A DNA stretch of 64,000 bases from contig OX463820.1 in the NCBI GenBank assembly GCA_949825045.1, positions 7,576,501-7,640,500 on the forward strand, read 5' to 3'. The notes under the pieces are model-generated. The model had not been told where the DNA came from and made no database searches. It saw only the letters and a list, made by a program, of their open reading frames with translations. The position numbers and the translations under genes are program-made. Of the stretch, positions 12,619 to 24,400 are shown piece by piece (the first letter of the stretch is position 1; each line of letters opens with the position of its first letter). The DNA is from Argyresthia goedartella (lineage: Eukaryota; Arthropoda; Insecta; Lepidoptera; Argyresthiidae).

Positions 12619-12890
12619 ATCTAGTGTCCGTGCCTCCAGCAAGCCCAAATAACGGAGGAGCTTGGCACATACACCAGGTTTTAAAGCACAGACGGAGCTC
12701 TGAATGCCAAGTGCTTGAATTAGAGCCTCAATAGAAACTGCGCTACAAGCTAAAAACCGCGGGCTTGCTGGGGAAAATCCCGCCAGCAACCCCAAGCTGG
12801 ATCTCCCAAGACCACTTTCCAAGAAAACCTGTTATATGTGCCTTGCTCCTCCGTTCTTTGGGCTTTCTAGAGGCACGGACACCGGGATCT
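12619..12890. repeat. Imperfect foldback of ~65-bp arms beside the MULE
   Basis: 12619-12684 and roughly 12824-12890 are inverted copies (CCGTGCCTC, AAGCCCAAA, AACGGAGGAGC and GGCACATA are shared), with scattered mismatches. The MULE target duplication lies exactly at the outer edge of the left arm. The MULE therefore probably inserted at the end of this older foldback. Confidence 0.75.
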
Positions 12891-12983
12891 ATGCTAATAC
12901 CTATTTCATTTTGCTGGCACTTGCGCACATATTCCATAACACCTACATAACCCAAATAAAAAAATAAACAGAGTTTAGAATAT

Positions 12984-15560
12984 TTACTTATTGCCTTTCT
13001 TCTTCTGATCATTGTACATTTTCATGACTTTCTTTCCAGGTACTAAGCCTTGGCTGAGGCCTGGTCGCTTCAGTTTTCTCTTGTCTGTGCTACCCTCCCA
13101 TACAGCATCATCTGTTGAAGATACATTCTCCGCTGGGAAAGACGGTGGTGGTGCTGAGGTCATTGTGCCTGAGCCTTCACATACCACTGTGTTTAATTTC
13201 TGGGAACAAAATAAGTCTATTTTTTTTTGTATATTGCACACAATGGAATATTTATTTATATATTTTTATATTTATTTATTCAAAGAATAGAAACAGAAAA
13301 CGTTTACAATATTTGAGGCCTGTCAAAATGACATCATAGCATCAATGTACAGCGCCATCTAGTCTTCCATAGTACGAACCACCTCACCCACAACTATACC
13401 CTAAATCAATACCTTTAGAGGTGGTTCGACTAATAAAGGCTAGATGGCGCTAATTAACCATATCTTATAAATTCCGTTCAACTCGATTTAACCACCATTC
13501 TCGCATTAGAGCCCGAGCTGCGAATACCTTGTACAAACCGAATTAAATATCTTCAGATAAAACTAAACACCTATTATTTGGGGCACCCATTTTCAAGGCC
13601 CTTAGCTAAAATCTGACACATGATAATTGAGTCATCTGAGCCTGAGCTAGGTGTAAACCTGTATTTCAGACTACAGTGCTCTTCCTATAAAATATATATA
13701 AAGCTAATTTAAGTTACACGGACACTTTTTTATACAAAATTACTGACTAAAGACAAAGTTATAAAAATATGAAAAAAATGGGTGTGTGGGTGAGTGGGTG
13801 AGCCTCTCTATGTGTAGTATGAGTATGAGTGAGTGTGTGTGAGGTAATAAAAATAATAATAAAACAACGTTACTATGTCAATATGGTGTACAAGTCAGAT
13901 TAATATAAAATATGCGTTATTTTTTTTTTAACAAATGAATTGATGAACTGCCTTGTGCACCTTTATGAAGGTAGCTAGGTAGTTATGATCAGTAGGTCCT
14001 CCGTTTTGTCATAATAGACAATCTTTTTAAGTTTATAGTTGGTGAGGGAATAATCTTGTAAACTTCATAATTTCTTTGATTATGGATTATATGAGTTTAT
14101 TAAGAGTGGACCCAGAATAACATCACAAGTAGGTCACTATGAAAAGACAGCTTTTATGACCCATGCTGTAGTTGCTTTGGTTTATGCCATCGATTAAAAT
14201 TAACAATTAGTACAGAAAATCAATACCAAAGGCGATTTTAAGGTACATGATTGCATAATGGTAATAATAAACTGGTAAGTATTCTGCAGATCTGACGCTA
14301 CTGGCTTTTACTATTGGCATGTTTATTAATTTATTTGATTGAACAGCCATATTCCTCGATAATGAAGGTTTGATAGAATAAATTATGCTACAAACCTGTT
14401 TTTCAGCATCCAATTCCTCTTTAGTCTTCTGAATGTCGGTGTCGTGTGCAAACTTGCAGTTGTGACCAAATCTGCAGCGGCCCTTCCTGTGGCTCCAGCA
14501 GATCTTCTTGCCATTGATCATCTGCGTATCTTCTTTACCTGGAACCTACACAGTCATCGCCTATGTACTTGACGATTGTATGCTCAATTGGATAAGAATA
14601 GGTTTTTCAAGAAGAAAAACTGTAATGACAGGTCATTAGAAATCAGCATATGGGGACATTTTAAGTGTTAAGTTTTGGAGATGTCTTAGCAATCTAGCTT
14701 CTGTTATTGTGTGAGTGGGAGCAATTGAGGAGAGTACTGAAAAATATAGGGTAAGAGATTAATGTAACTGAGAGCTAATTTTCTAGAAAAACCTTCAGGC
14801 TAAGACAGTGGATACTTTCAAAGATTGTCATGTCACCATAAGATTGTAAAAACCAATAGTTGATAAACTAATGTTTATTTTCTTATGTTGATAAACTAAT
14901 GGTTTAAACTTGAATTGCAAACATGCGGTAGCTTAGGTGAAGACTAGAGGGGCCAAGCACTGCAAAGCCCCTGAATAGTCTTTGTGTTAGGTTGACATTA
15001 CTTGACATGTAAGAACAAAAGAAACGCAAATTCTAAACCCTGTTGGTCTGGTTTACTATCTTTCGATAGTTGATCAACTAACGGATTTGACTATCTTACC
15101 GTGACATATACATATGCAGTTTTTTAATAAAGAAATACTGAAATTTACGGGGAAGTGCTTCCTGTTAGAACGTGTACTAGTGCTATTTTCAAATTAAACA
15201 TTTTGAGGGGGTCTTGATTCTTATAACAAGTAAGACAAATAGAAAGTCAACATATACCATTTTCACGTGTTTCTCCAGAATAGCCGCTTTGGCCAGTTCT
15301 GCTTGCACAAAAGGGTTAGAAAACACCGAAGTTTGGAGCGCCGTAGAACCAAGTGCGGGCTTAGGTAATTTTGCCAGCGGCTTCTCTGACGCTTCTTCAG
15401 TAGGTCTAGAAAAATAAAATAAAGCTTCAGACAATAGTGGTAATAGAGCATTTTTATATGAAGTTAGGATTTTGGATTACTTTTCTTTCGACATCGGCTC
15501 GTCTTCGCTATCGGTAGAAGACGATGAAGATGATGTCCCGTAGTCTACAAGAGCATTCAT
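12984..15560 (-). CDS. CCCH zinc-finger protein, complete four-exon gene
   Basis: Exons on the minus strand: 15560-15481, 15405-15258, 14545-14396 and 13199-12984 (stop). Borders are GT-AG, phases agree and the product is 197 residues. It starts [15 protein letters not shown], an acidic Ser-rich N-terminus. The conserved [20 protein letters not shown] stretch follows in exon 2. Exon 3 then holds a single CCCH finger, C-x7-C-x5-C-x3-H, within [21 protein letters not shown] basic tail ([20 protein letters not shown]) ends the protein, so it is probably a small nuclear RNA-binding protein. I recognise the layout from conserved single-CCCH animal proteins but cannot name the orthologue. The start is supported by an ATG opening the only in-phase first exon; no upstream frame is needed. 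Confidence 0.82.
13351..13451. mobile_element. 101-bp MITE in CCCH gene intron 3
   Basis: The element opens with AGCGCCATCTAG and closes with its exact reverse complement. Inside it, CGAACCACCTC and GAGGTGGTTCG also pair. The whole unit folds into one hairpin, typical of a small non-autonomous DNA element. Confidence 0.8.
13633..13685 (-). repeat. 3'-UTR fragment of a non-LTR family, copy on minus strand
   Basis: Its reverse complement matches 44750-44802 with few changes (shared GAAATACAGGTTTA and CCTAGCTCAGGCTCAGATG). It lies in the large third intron of the CCCH gene. Confidence 0.75.
14927..14998. repeat. Dispersed repeat copy B
   Basis: Second copy of the element at 5503-5572, in intron 2 of the CCCH gene. 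The rest of that intron (14546-15257) shows nothing else I can name. Confidence 0.55.
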
Positions 15561-16040
15561 AGTCGAAACTTATTTATGTTTCCAATCCACAGATTTGAAT
15601 TTCATATGATTTATCAATTAAATAATGAATTTAAGAATCACAATCCACTCCAATTCCAAACACTTTAATTAATTTCCTTCTTCCCTTCCTTCCAATCAAA
15701 ATTTTGTTGTTTTTTTTTTTTTTAATGAACGAAATATTGATTTAACGAATGACAGAATGTTACATGCTTGTATGAAATACGGAGACAGCATTTTAAAATA
15801 ACTTCAAGTGCAACAGGGACCTAACTATTGCTAAAACGGCTTCTCACACTGAAAAAACATCTACTCAAAAAAAAAAAACATTACACTCGATTATATCAAC
15901 AATAGAAATTTTGATAATGTGCGGTCCACTATGGAGTTTCTTGAGGTTGTCAATACTGTATAAAAATGTTGCCGCTCTGTTTACAAAGCTACCTTACGAG
16001 TAGATTTGCAGCCTAAAGAAAGTTACCCATTTATTGGAAT
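15561..16040. promoter_or_regulatory. CCCH gene 5' flank, no clear promoter motif
   Basis: AT-rich sequence with A and T runs (15710-15725, 15868-15880). It should hold the CCCH gene 5' UTR and promoter on the minus strand. I see no convincing TATA box or initiator. Confidence 0.35.
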
Positions 16041-16294
16041 AAGAATAATAAATTAATCTATTCTACTTCAGAACGTTTACTACGGTTTATTGACCGCCAT
16101 CCAATTCTATAGAGGTTCTACTCTTATTGCCACAGCCGCGGTGGCCGGTGCGGCAGGTGTGAATTTGGTGTCCCTCCTACCTCGGATAAGCTATCTCACT
16201 CTCTCTCAGGGTCTCCCTCTTACTTCAGACACTTCTAATAAGCTTTCTCTCTCATGCCATCGGATTAGGATCCGTCGATCCTGATCCTTTCTCG

Positions 16295-18165
16295 ATGACT
16301 GTTACCATCATGCGTCAGCTTTCGGAGGGATTGGGAGCAGCTATCACATCGAAAGCTGCTGGTGGCGACAACGTCAGCCATCTGATGATCCACAGCGTCC
16401 TTGAGGAGTTGCTTCCTCCAATTACCCACATCATCAACTTCTCTCTATCGGTGAGCTCCTTTCCTAGTCTGTGGAAGAAAGCACTCGTTATCCCACTGCC
16501 AAAAAAATCCAATCCCTCCTCCTCCATAGATTATAGGCCCATATCTATCCTACCCATTCTCTCCAAAGTCCTTGAATCCATAGTCCACTCCCAACTCTCC
16601 TCCTACCTTTCATCAAACAAACTTCTCAATCCTTTCCAATCTGGGTTCAGACCAGGCCATAGTACTACCACAGCACTCTTAAAAGTCAGTGATGACATAC
16701 AGCTAGCCATGGATCAGAAGTTGGTCACGGTCCTAGCCCTGCTTGACTTCAGCAATGCCTTTAACTGTGTCAATTTTGACATTCTGGTCGCTATATTGAG
16801 CTCTCTGAATGTCTCCGTCCATGCTGCTAACTGGTTCCACTCATACCTGAGAGGTCGTCAGCAACGTATTAAATCTGAAGAGACCGAAACTCAATGGTGT
16901 GATCTTTCCTCAGGAGTGCCTCAAGGTGGTATTCTCTCTCCTCTTCTATTTTCAGCCTTCATCAACTCTATCTCCGACGTCATCTCTTCTTCGTATCATC
17001 TTTACGCAGATGATCTCCAAATTTATCGCCACTTTTGCCTCTGCGATGTAGCTTCAACCGTGGAGGCACTGAATGCTGACCTCGAGAATGTGAAAGACTG
17101 GGCCTTATCATACGGGCTGTTGGTAAACCCGACCAAATCACAAGCCATGCTTTTAGGAACCAGGCACACGCTTTCCTTAATACAAAAACTTATTGTTCCC
17201 GTGTCATACAATGGCATCACAATAGAGTACACAGATCAGGCGAAAAAACCTTGGGGTTACTTTTGACAACCTGCTGTCTTGGTCTCCACATGTCAGCGAG
17301 GTCAGCAGACGGGTCTTTGCGTCTTTTCACTCCCTCAGGCGTTTGCAGTACTTCTTGCCACGGCAGACCAAAATCACCCTTGCTCAGTCCCTTCTCCTGC
17401 CACTAATCGACTACGCCGATGTCTGTTGGGCGAACGCGAACGAAGATTTACTGAACAAACTCGAACGACTTCAGAATCTTGGGATTCGGTTTAACTTCGG
17501 GTTGCGCAAATTCGACCATGTTTCTCAATATCGCAAAGAGTTGGGTTGGCTTCCAATTCGTCGTCGCCGAGACACTCATAATCTCTCTTATCTTTTCAAT
17601 ATATTGAAAAATCCGCGCTATCCCAGCTACTTTCGAGACCGCTTTGAGTATCTCTTTTCAGGAGATCGGCACCGGAGAACCCACACGGTCTCACTCTTAG
17701 CCACTCCAAGGCATAGCACCTCGGCATATGAGCATTCATTCAGGCTGCAGGCGGTTCGACTGTGGAACGCACTACCTAGCACTATAAGAGACTGTCCCTC
17801 TCTTGTCTCTTTCAAAAACCGGGCAAAAGAGCACTTCCTTTCTGTTTCGTGAGAGTTATATATAGTATGTATATCATTATAACATATAAACTATATTTGC
17901 AGGTATATGTATGTATTGTATTTAGTAGTCTGGTATGTAAGTATTTTATATTCCATATTTTATATTATATATGTATTTTAGTATAGATTAGATATTAGAT
18001 ATTGTACACTGCCTACCCTTTCATGATACATTTCCCTTTCATGCCTTGGTTTGCTGGAAGAAATCTCTTTTTAGAGATAAGCTCGCCTTTGTACATATGA
18101 TTTCTCCTAATGTAACCTTTTAAATTTAATATGTGTGTGTGCAATAAAGAATTATGAATATGAAA
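16295..18165 (+). pseudogene. Non-LTR retrotransposon reverse transcriptase, frameshifted copy
   Basis: Frame 16295-17266 gives most of a CR1-superfamily RT: the YRPISILPILSKVLE block, FQSGFRPGHSTTTALL, LLDFSNAFNCVNFD (first catalytic Asp), SSGVPQGGILSPLLF and the YADD box. Frame 17343-17852 continues with the thumb and C-terminal part (LLLPLIDYADVCWAN through RLWNALPSTI). A 1-nt change at the A run near 17243-17250 separates the two. The endonuclease is absent, so the copy is 5'-truncated. Homology may extend upstream to about 16050. The 3' UTR (17853-18165) ends with AATAAAG and an A-rich tail, and its 18048-18096 part recurs inverted at 5644-5690. Confidence 0.85.
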
Positions 18166-18510
18166 AATATCCTTTTAAAGCCGGCTACCCACAAAGGGAT
18201 ATTAATTATATGTAAAATTTCATCGCTCGCCTTACTTTATTTATGAGCCCGTTCAAACTTTGCTCTGTTGTGTATTATATCACAAAATATAAATATTATT
18301 CAGGCGATATTTATTATTTTGTAAGCGAACCAACCGAATACACAGTTATGACAGAGTTATCAAATAAAATTAATTATGAATAGGTTCTAATTACAGGTTC
18401 GCATTAAATTTACAATATAAAACTTGAGAACACAACATAAAACATGCAATTATTAGGATTGGGATTGAGCTTTTATCTATTACTATTTATTACATTATTG
18501 GCTCATTACC

Positions 18511-18612
18511 GTGTTACCACAAAAAATATTAAATAGCGTTTACCGTCAAATCCCATACGTTTTCGTTTTTAGACAAGTGTTGAACACTCGTTTATTTTAT
18601 GTGGTAAGGCCC
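18511..18612. mobile_element. MITE copy 1, TTACCACAAAAAA family
   Basis: It opens GTGTTACCACAAAAAATATT and closes ATGTGGTAAGGCCC, with inverted termini TTACCACA/TGTGGTAA. A second copy is at 33012-33126. The shared middle includes GACAAGTGTTGAACA or AACAAGTGTTGAACA. Confidence 0.7.
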
Positions 18613-18859
18613 TTAATGTTTTAGTAATAAGATTTTTAAAAGCGAATTGAGATAAATTAAAAATAAACATCATTAAAAAAGTTATTGATATTTGAAGGTG
18701 TATATTTAACCTCTCTCCTCATACCGCGCCTCTCCGCCGACGCATCTCCATGATGTCGATCACAGCTGAACTGTTTCAAAATATATAGTTCGTAGTGGCA
18801 ACGCCCCACAGTGGGTAGCCGACTTGATGGTCTTTCACCGAACTTCAGAAGTCCAAATT

Positions 18860-19145
18860 CCAGGTTTGCCAGCGAGTTATGGAGTGAAGCAACCTTCGCC
18901 TGACGGACCACATAATCAACACCACACTGCGCTCCATAACCTGCTTTGCTGATGCTGATGTAGGTACACAGACCGCCAAGCTATAGTGGAACCGTATACC
19001 ATGGCGTATGGGCAGGTGCAAGTGGAGATGGCGGGACGACCTTGACAAGTTTCAACCGGGGTGGCCGAAGGTGGCACGACCAGGGAAGTGTGGATGAAAA
19101 CGGAGAGGCCTTTGCCAATCAGTGGGACATCGTATTGTTTAAATC
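18860..19145 (+). pseudogene. Decayed C-terminal piece of another non-LTR RT
   Basis: Plus-strand reading gives CQRVMERSNLRLTDHI, then a stop-interrupted stretch, then WRWRDDLDKFQPGWPKVA and, after a frame change, GEAFANQWDI. This order matches the C-terminal tail common in insect non-LTR polymerases (RWRDDL.KF..WP..A ... EAFAQQWD). At least one stop and one frameshift are present, so it is an old fragment. Confidence 0.65.
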
Positions 19146-20178
19146 CACAAAAAAAAATGGCAAACCCTATCACGAGGGTTTGACATAGTATTTTAAGTTC
19201 GTGTGTAGTTTCCACGCATCGGATTAGGGTGGGCTCCTTCGGAAAACTAGATGAAGTATTTTAGTGCAACTTCTACGATGATAAAAATAAATTTTTATGT
19301 TTGATAGTAATTGTATAATAATATTATTTCAATTTATTTGATTTAAAACCGCGTGTGTTATGTTTTACAATAAATAAATAACAATAAGCAAACTAAAAAA
19401 TCAATTATAAATAAAACAAATTGTATGAACAGCGAATAAATGTCAAGAGGTGGGAATAACGGCCCTTTAAAAAAATGCAATTTGTATAAATATGTTATTT
19501 TATAAGGACTGTTATTGAAAACGGCTTTTTGAGTATACTTTATTGGTAATGAAATTACATTCACACGTTGTAGTTTTTAAAGTGTGTTGCTGTTGGGTGT
19601 TGTTATTAGTAACATTATAACGATCAGATAAACTTCCGTTTTTTACTTAACCTTTAACTGGTGACAAGGGGTCTTACAGGCCCAGCAGCGTCAGTAAAAC
19701 AACATTTTGGCACCTTCTCCGGGTTTCCTTGGGCTCATCACCTGAGTAGTTTCGAGTTTACTTGCGTCCATGCCGTAGAAGGGGATAACTGTGTCGGACA
19801 GGCTCAAATCGGTAAGTTACATTGGCGTAAAGTTCGGCAGGGGTCTCTCAGACCCCATGTCACCACTTACGTAATTTTTTACGTAATTTTGTTGTATTGT
19901 TTTTTCACATTTTTAACCGAGAACAATCAAAACTCCAGGAAAGCAGCAGCCAGTTGTCTTCCTCAATAAAAGCGCCAATCAAATTACCAGTTTGAATCGT
20001 GTCCGAAACGTGTGTGCTTGCAGTGTGCAAAAAAATTATGCCCAGACTGCATATAAAAATTGGCAAAGTTCGACCATTGTCAATTTCGTGAAAATACACT
20101 TTTGATTTTAGTTGTTTTTTTTTCTTAATTCATTATTACTTCAATATTATAGAAAAAAGTGTTTTTTTGTCAAAATAT

Positions 20179-20964
20179 TGTTACGAGCGTGGGGTTCGTA
20201 TTTGATAGAAAAGCACAAATTAATCCACTAAATAAAACACTCACTTTATTACCCAAATTAGGCACTTACAATTCACACGAACTGTACATAAAATCCACTA
20301 AATCACACACACACTATTTCACTAATTATGCACTCACTATTCACACGAAGAGTCGTTCTCTCCGATTATCCTTGTACTAGCACTCGATCGCAGTTAAAAT
20401 GTAACTAACTCGCGCCGGACGTCGGCGCCTTTTATATCCCGCGGAGCCGCTCTGGACACATTGTCCACACATATCGCGAATATTCTAGTAAGGACCAGCG
20501 TGCGGGCCGAGAACATTCGAGACCATATATGTCTCTCTCTAATGGTGCACTCTCTCTGTCACTCCCTTCTCGAATGTTCCGAGTATAGCTATCTCTTTCT
20601 AGTAGTGCTATCTCTGTCACACACTTCTCGAATGTTCCCAGTATAGCTATCTCTTTCTAGTAGTGCTATCTCTGTCACTCCTACCGGATATTTCGCCATA
20701 TAACGATTTGTGCTTGTGGTCCTGAAAACGCCTGAAAACGGGTTTTCAGGTTATGGCGTCATCTGATAGAGGGTGCCCTGAAACGGACTGAAAACATGTT
20801 TCAGGCGCCTGAAAACGACGGCAACTTGGGTGAAATTTCGATCTTTAGATATGTGATAGAGTAACTTCTGAAACGGCCTGAAATGACTTTTCAGCCTGCT
20901 GAAAACGCCTCTAAAGCACTGAAATTGACGTTCAAAGTTTTTGACCTAACCTACCGGCGTAACA
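20179..20964 (-). repeat. Gypsy 3' LTR (786 bp)
   Basis: It is bounded by TGTTACGAG on the plus strand and GCGTAACA at the other end. It carries a TATA box (20436-20429 on minus), two 58-bp tandem units (20567-20624, 20625-20682) and a run of CTGAAAACG-like words at 20720-20930. It is shorter than the 5' LTR by one 13-bp length difference at about 20714. Confidence 0.95.
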
Positions 20965-21494
20965 CTACCCCCTCCTAAGACATGCTCGTCCCGAGCATCA
21001 TTATTTCCGTGGTATCTGGCCAGCCGGTCAACATGAACAATCTTGCTCGGACTACGAGGATTCCGCTGGATTCGATACGTGACGTCGTTTATTTTGGTGA
21101 CTACCTTGTAAGGCCCTTCCCAATTCGGAGATAGTTTCGGGGACTTTCCTACTCGTCGCATAGGGTTATGTAGCCACACCAACGAACCTTCCTCAAATCC
21201 CACTTGATAAGACTTCCGGTCATATCGGGTTTTCATCTTTATGCTAGCGTGGAGCCCGTGTTCACGTACCAGGCTGTGAACATCATCAATCCGATCCCGC
21301 AAATCACTTGCATATTCCGTGATGGTCCTTGGTGTATCGGGCGGACGTCCAGTCAGGAGATCTGCAGGCAGACGGAGTTCTCTTCCAAAATTCGCATACG
21401 ATGGAGTAACCGCCGTACTTTCATGAGTTGCCGACCTATAAGACCACCAGGAAGAGGGGGATATGCCGATCCCAATCTTTTTGATGGCTCTCAA
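20946..21494 (-). CDS. Gypsy pol 3' segment: integrase C-terminal part, shifted frame
   Basis: This frame continues integrase after the break near 21437-21452. It contains YRSATHESTAVTPSYANFGR, the RYDRKSYQVGFEEGSLVWLH stretch and LSPNWEGPYKVVTKINDVTY, which is the SH3-like C-terminal domain ending in HVDRLARYH. The single-base length change means this copy makes integrase truncated after the catalytic core. The last codons run through the polypurine tract and into the 3' LTR, so pol overlaps the LTR. Confidence 0.85.
   Translation of the reverse strand: MRAIKKIGIGISPSSWWSYRSATHESTAVTPSYANFGRELRLPADLLTGRPPDTPRTITEYASDLRDRIDDVHSLVREHGLHASIKMKTRYDRKSYQVGFEEGSLVWLHNPMRRVGKSPKLSPNWEGPYKVVTKINDVTYRIQRNPRSPSKIVHVDRLARYHGNNDARDEHVLGGGSVTPVG
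20965..20978 (-). other. Gypsy polypurine tract
   Basis: On the minus strand, AGGAGGGGGTAG-type purines abut the 3' LTR start. This is the plus-strand DNA priming site expected for LTR retrotransposons. Confidence 0.75.
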
Positions 21495-24400
21495 CGACCT
21501 TGGCTAGATGTCTCTCCAGTGTCAGGTTAAATCTCTCAACCATTCCATCTGACTGTGGATGATACGCCGTAGTCCTCGTCTTATGAATTCCCATTATGCG
21601 ACAAGTCTCCTGAAAGACCGCAGATTCGAAGTTTCTTCCTTGATCACTGTGGATTTCGAGTGGTACCCCAAACCGGCAGAATACTTCGTTCACTAACTTT
21701 TCAGCTATGGTTACCGCTTCTTGATTAGGAATGGCAAATACTTCAGGCCACTTCGTGAAGTAATCCATCACGACAAGAATGTACTTGTTTCCGGAGTCCG
21801 ATGCTGGGAATGGTCCTGTGACATCTAATGCAACCCTTTCCCAAGGGGCTCCCACGTTGTACAATTTGAGTGTTCCTCGGCTACGGGTATGCGGTCCCTT
21901 GACTGATGCACAGTTAGTGCATCGTTTACACCAATTTTCAACATCTTCTCGGCAGTGAATCCAATAAAAGCGTTGCCGAATTTTCATTAGGGTCCTTTTT
22001 ACTCCAAGGTGTCCACCGGATGTTCCATCGTGAAATATTCTCAAAACATCTTTCACCCTTTTCTTTGGGACAACGACTTGCAGATGAGCATCCTTCCCAT
22101 TTGTTGATTCCCATTTTCTACATAGAACGCCATTATGCATAACCAAGCTATCCCATTGTGCCCAGTAGTTTTTTGTTACCGCACTCATAGGAGCTACATC
22201 ACACCATCTTGGTTTAGGTGCGCCAGCATTAATCCAATCAAAAATGGGTCTCACGTCAGGGTCCTCTTGTTGCGCTTGCTGCATGATTTCATCACTCCAC
22301 TCGTCGCTAACCGTATCAGTTCTTATCATTCGAACACATTCCTTGCCTTCTTGTCTTGAGCAATGTTTACAGTTGTCCGCACAAGGTCTACGTGATAGGG
22401 CGTCAGCATTTCCATGTGATTTCCCACTACGGTGTTCGATGATGAAATCATACTCCTGCAGTTGTTCAATCCATCTCGCCACTTGTCCCTCGGGGTTTTT
22501 AAATTCTAGCAACCACTTTAAGGCAGCATGGTCAGTTCTGATACGAAACTTTCTTCCCAGCAGGTATTTGCTGAAATGTTGTAAAGTCTTGACAACTGCT
22601 AGCAATTCCCTCCGAGTTACACAGTAATTTCTCTCTGGTTTTGACAATGACTTACTGAAATATGCAATCACAACTTCGTTATCTCCTTTCTTTTGCGACA
22701 AGACACCTCCAATTCCAGTATTACTAGCATCTGTATCCACAATGAAATCCGCATCCGGGTCTGGATACCCCAATATTGGCGTTTCACAAAGTCTTCCTTT
22801 AAGCTCGTTGAAACTTGACTCACATTGTTCGTTCCAGTCAAATGATCGCTTTTCTTCCGTTAGTTGATGCAAAGGCTTTGCTATATCCGAGAAGTTCTTC
22901 ACAAAACGTCTGTAGTATGAACAAAGCCCCAAAAAGGCACGTACTGCAGTCTTGTCTTTTGGTGTCGGCCAATCCTTCACAGCGCTAATCTTCTCAGGAT
23001 CTGTCTGGATGCCGTCTTTCGAAATCACGTGTCCCAAGTAATTCACTTTACGTTTGAAAAACGAGCATTTCTTCGGACTGAGTTTCAGATTTGCCCCTCG
23101 TAGTTTGCCTAGCACCTGCTCCAATTTATTCAAGTGGTCGTTGAAGTCTCTACCAACGATAATGATGTCATCCAAATAGACCAAGCAAGTTTCTCCTAGA
23201 AGTCCAGCTAATATTTGTTCCATTAATCTCTCAAATGTGGCTGGTGCATTACACAGTCCAAATGGCATAACATTGAACTGCCAGAGTCCCTTGCCAGTAG
23301 AGAAGGCCGTTTTCTCCTTATCCTTGTCCTTGATTTCGACTTGCCAATAGCCACTTTTCAGATCCAACGTTGAAAACCATTTCATTCCGTTCAATGTGTC
23401 TAAAGTGTCGTCGATTCGTTGAAGTGGATAACTGTCCTTCTTGGTTACATCATTAAGGCGACGGTAGTCAATACAGAATCTCATGGTGCCGTCCTTCTTC
23501 TTAACCAAAACTACGGGAGAACACCACGGGCTTGTTGAAGGTTCAATAACGCCGCTTCTTTGCATTTCCTCGATCATGCCCTCAACCTCCTTCTCCCGAG
23601 CTACTGGAACTCTCCGAGGGCGCTGTCGGATAGGCATAGTTTCCCCAGTGTCGATCTCATGCTGAACCACTCCAGTTCTTCCAATGTCATCATCATGCGA
23701 AGAAAAGACGTTGCGATATCGTAGCAGTAAGCTACGCGCCTTAAGGAATTCCTCCTCGGTAAGGTGCTCCCTGGAGTCATTTAGTAATTTTTCAACATCC
23801 ATTGAAGGCTTAACATGACCAGGTTTCACGTTTACCTCAGATTCTCGGCAGCCTCTTATCCAAGAAATTTCTTGGCATGATCCGACCAGCGTTCCTTTAT
23901 TGAGAACGCATTCCGTGTCGCTTGGGTTAAGGATCCTTACAAATGCTGTAAATGCCGTGGTTACCAATGTACGGGCTGTTATCCACGGTTTATCAGCATC
24001 CAACCTCTCTACCACCACACAGCGGTGAGATTGCGGCCTTGTGGAGCTCGGCAATTTCACTGGAACTAAAACCTGTGACCTTGGTTGAAGAATGGTTCTC
24101 CTGGTACAGTAAACATTTCCATTTACTCCACCTTGTATAGGAATCTCATCAACTCCAAACTTTAGAACTCCAACCTTCAAGTCGATTTTACAGTCATGTC
24201 TCCTCATAAAATCCAATCCAATAATGCAGTCGTCGACGATGTTAGCAACGATCACTTTATGCCAGTATTCTTTTTCACCTATTTTCACAGCTAACTCTCG
24301 TTCTCCTTGGACGGAAATGTACTGGCCGGTAGCAGTTTGCAGCTGGAGATGCCTAGGTCGGACTAGATGATCTCTGGTCAGGTGTCTCAGTAGCCGAGAG

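Noticed and set aside
16090..16284. 64-codon frame before the non-LTR RT as a separate gene
   Set aside because: It is next to and probably part of the truncated retrotransposon, read in a shifted frame.
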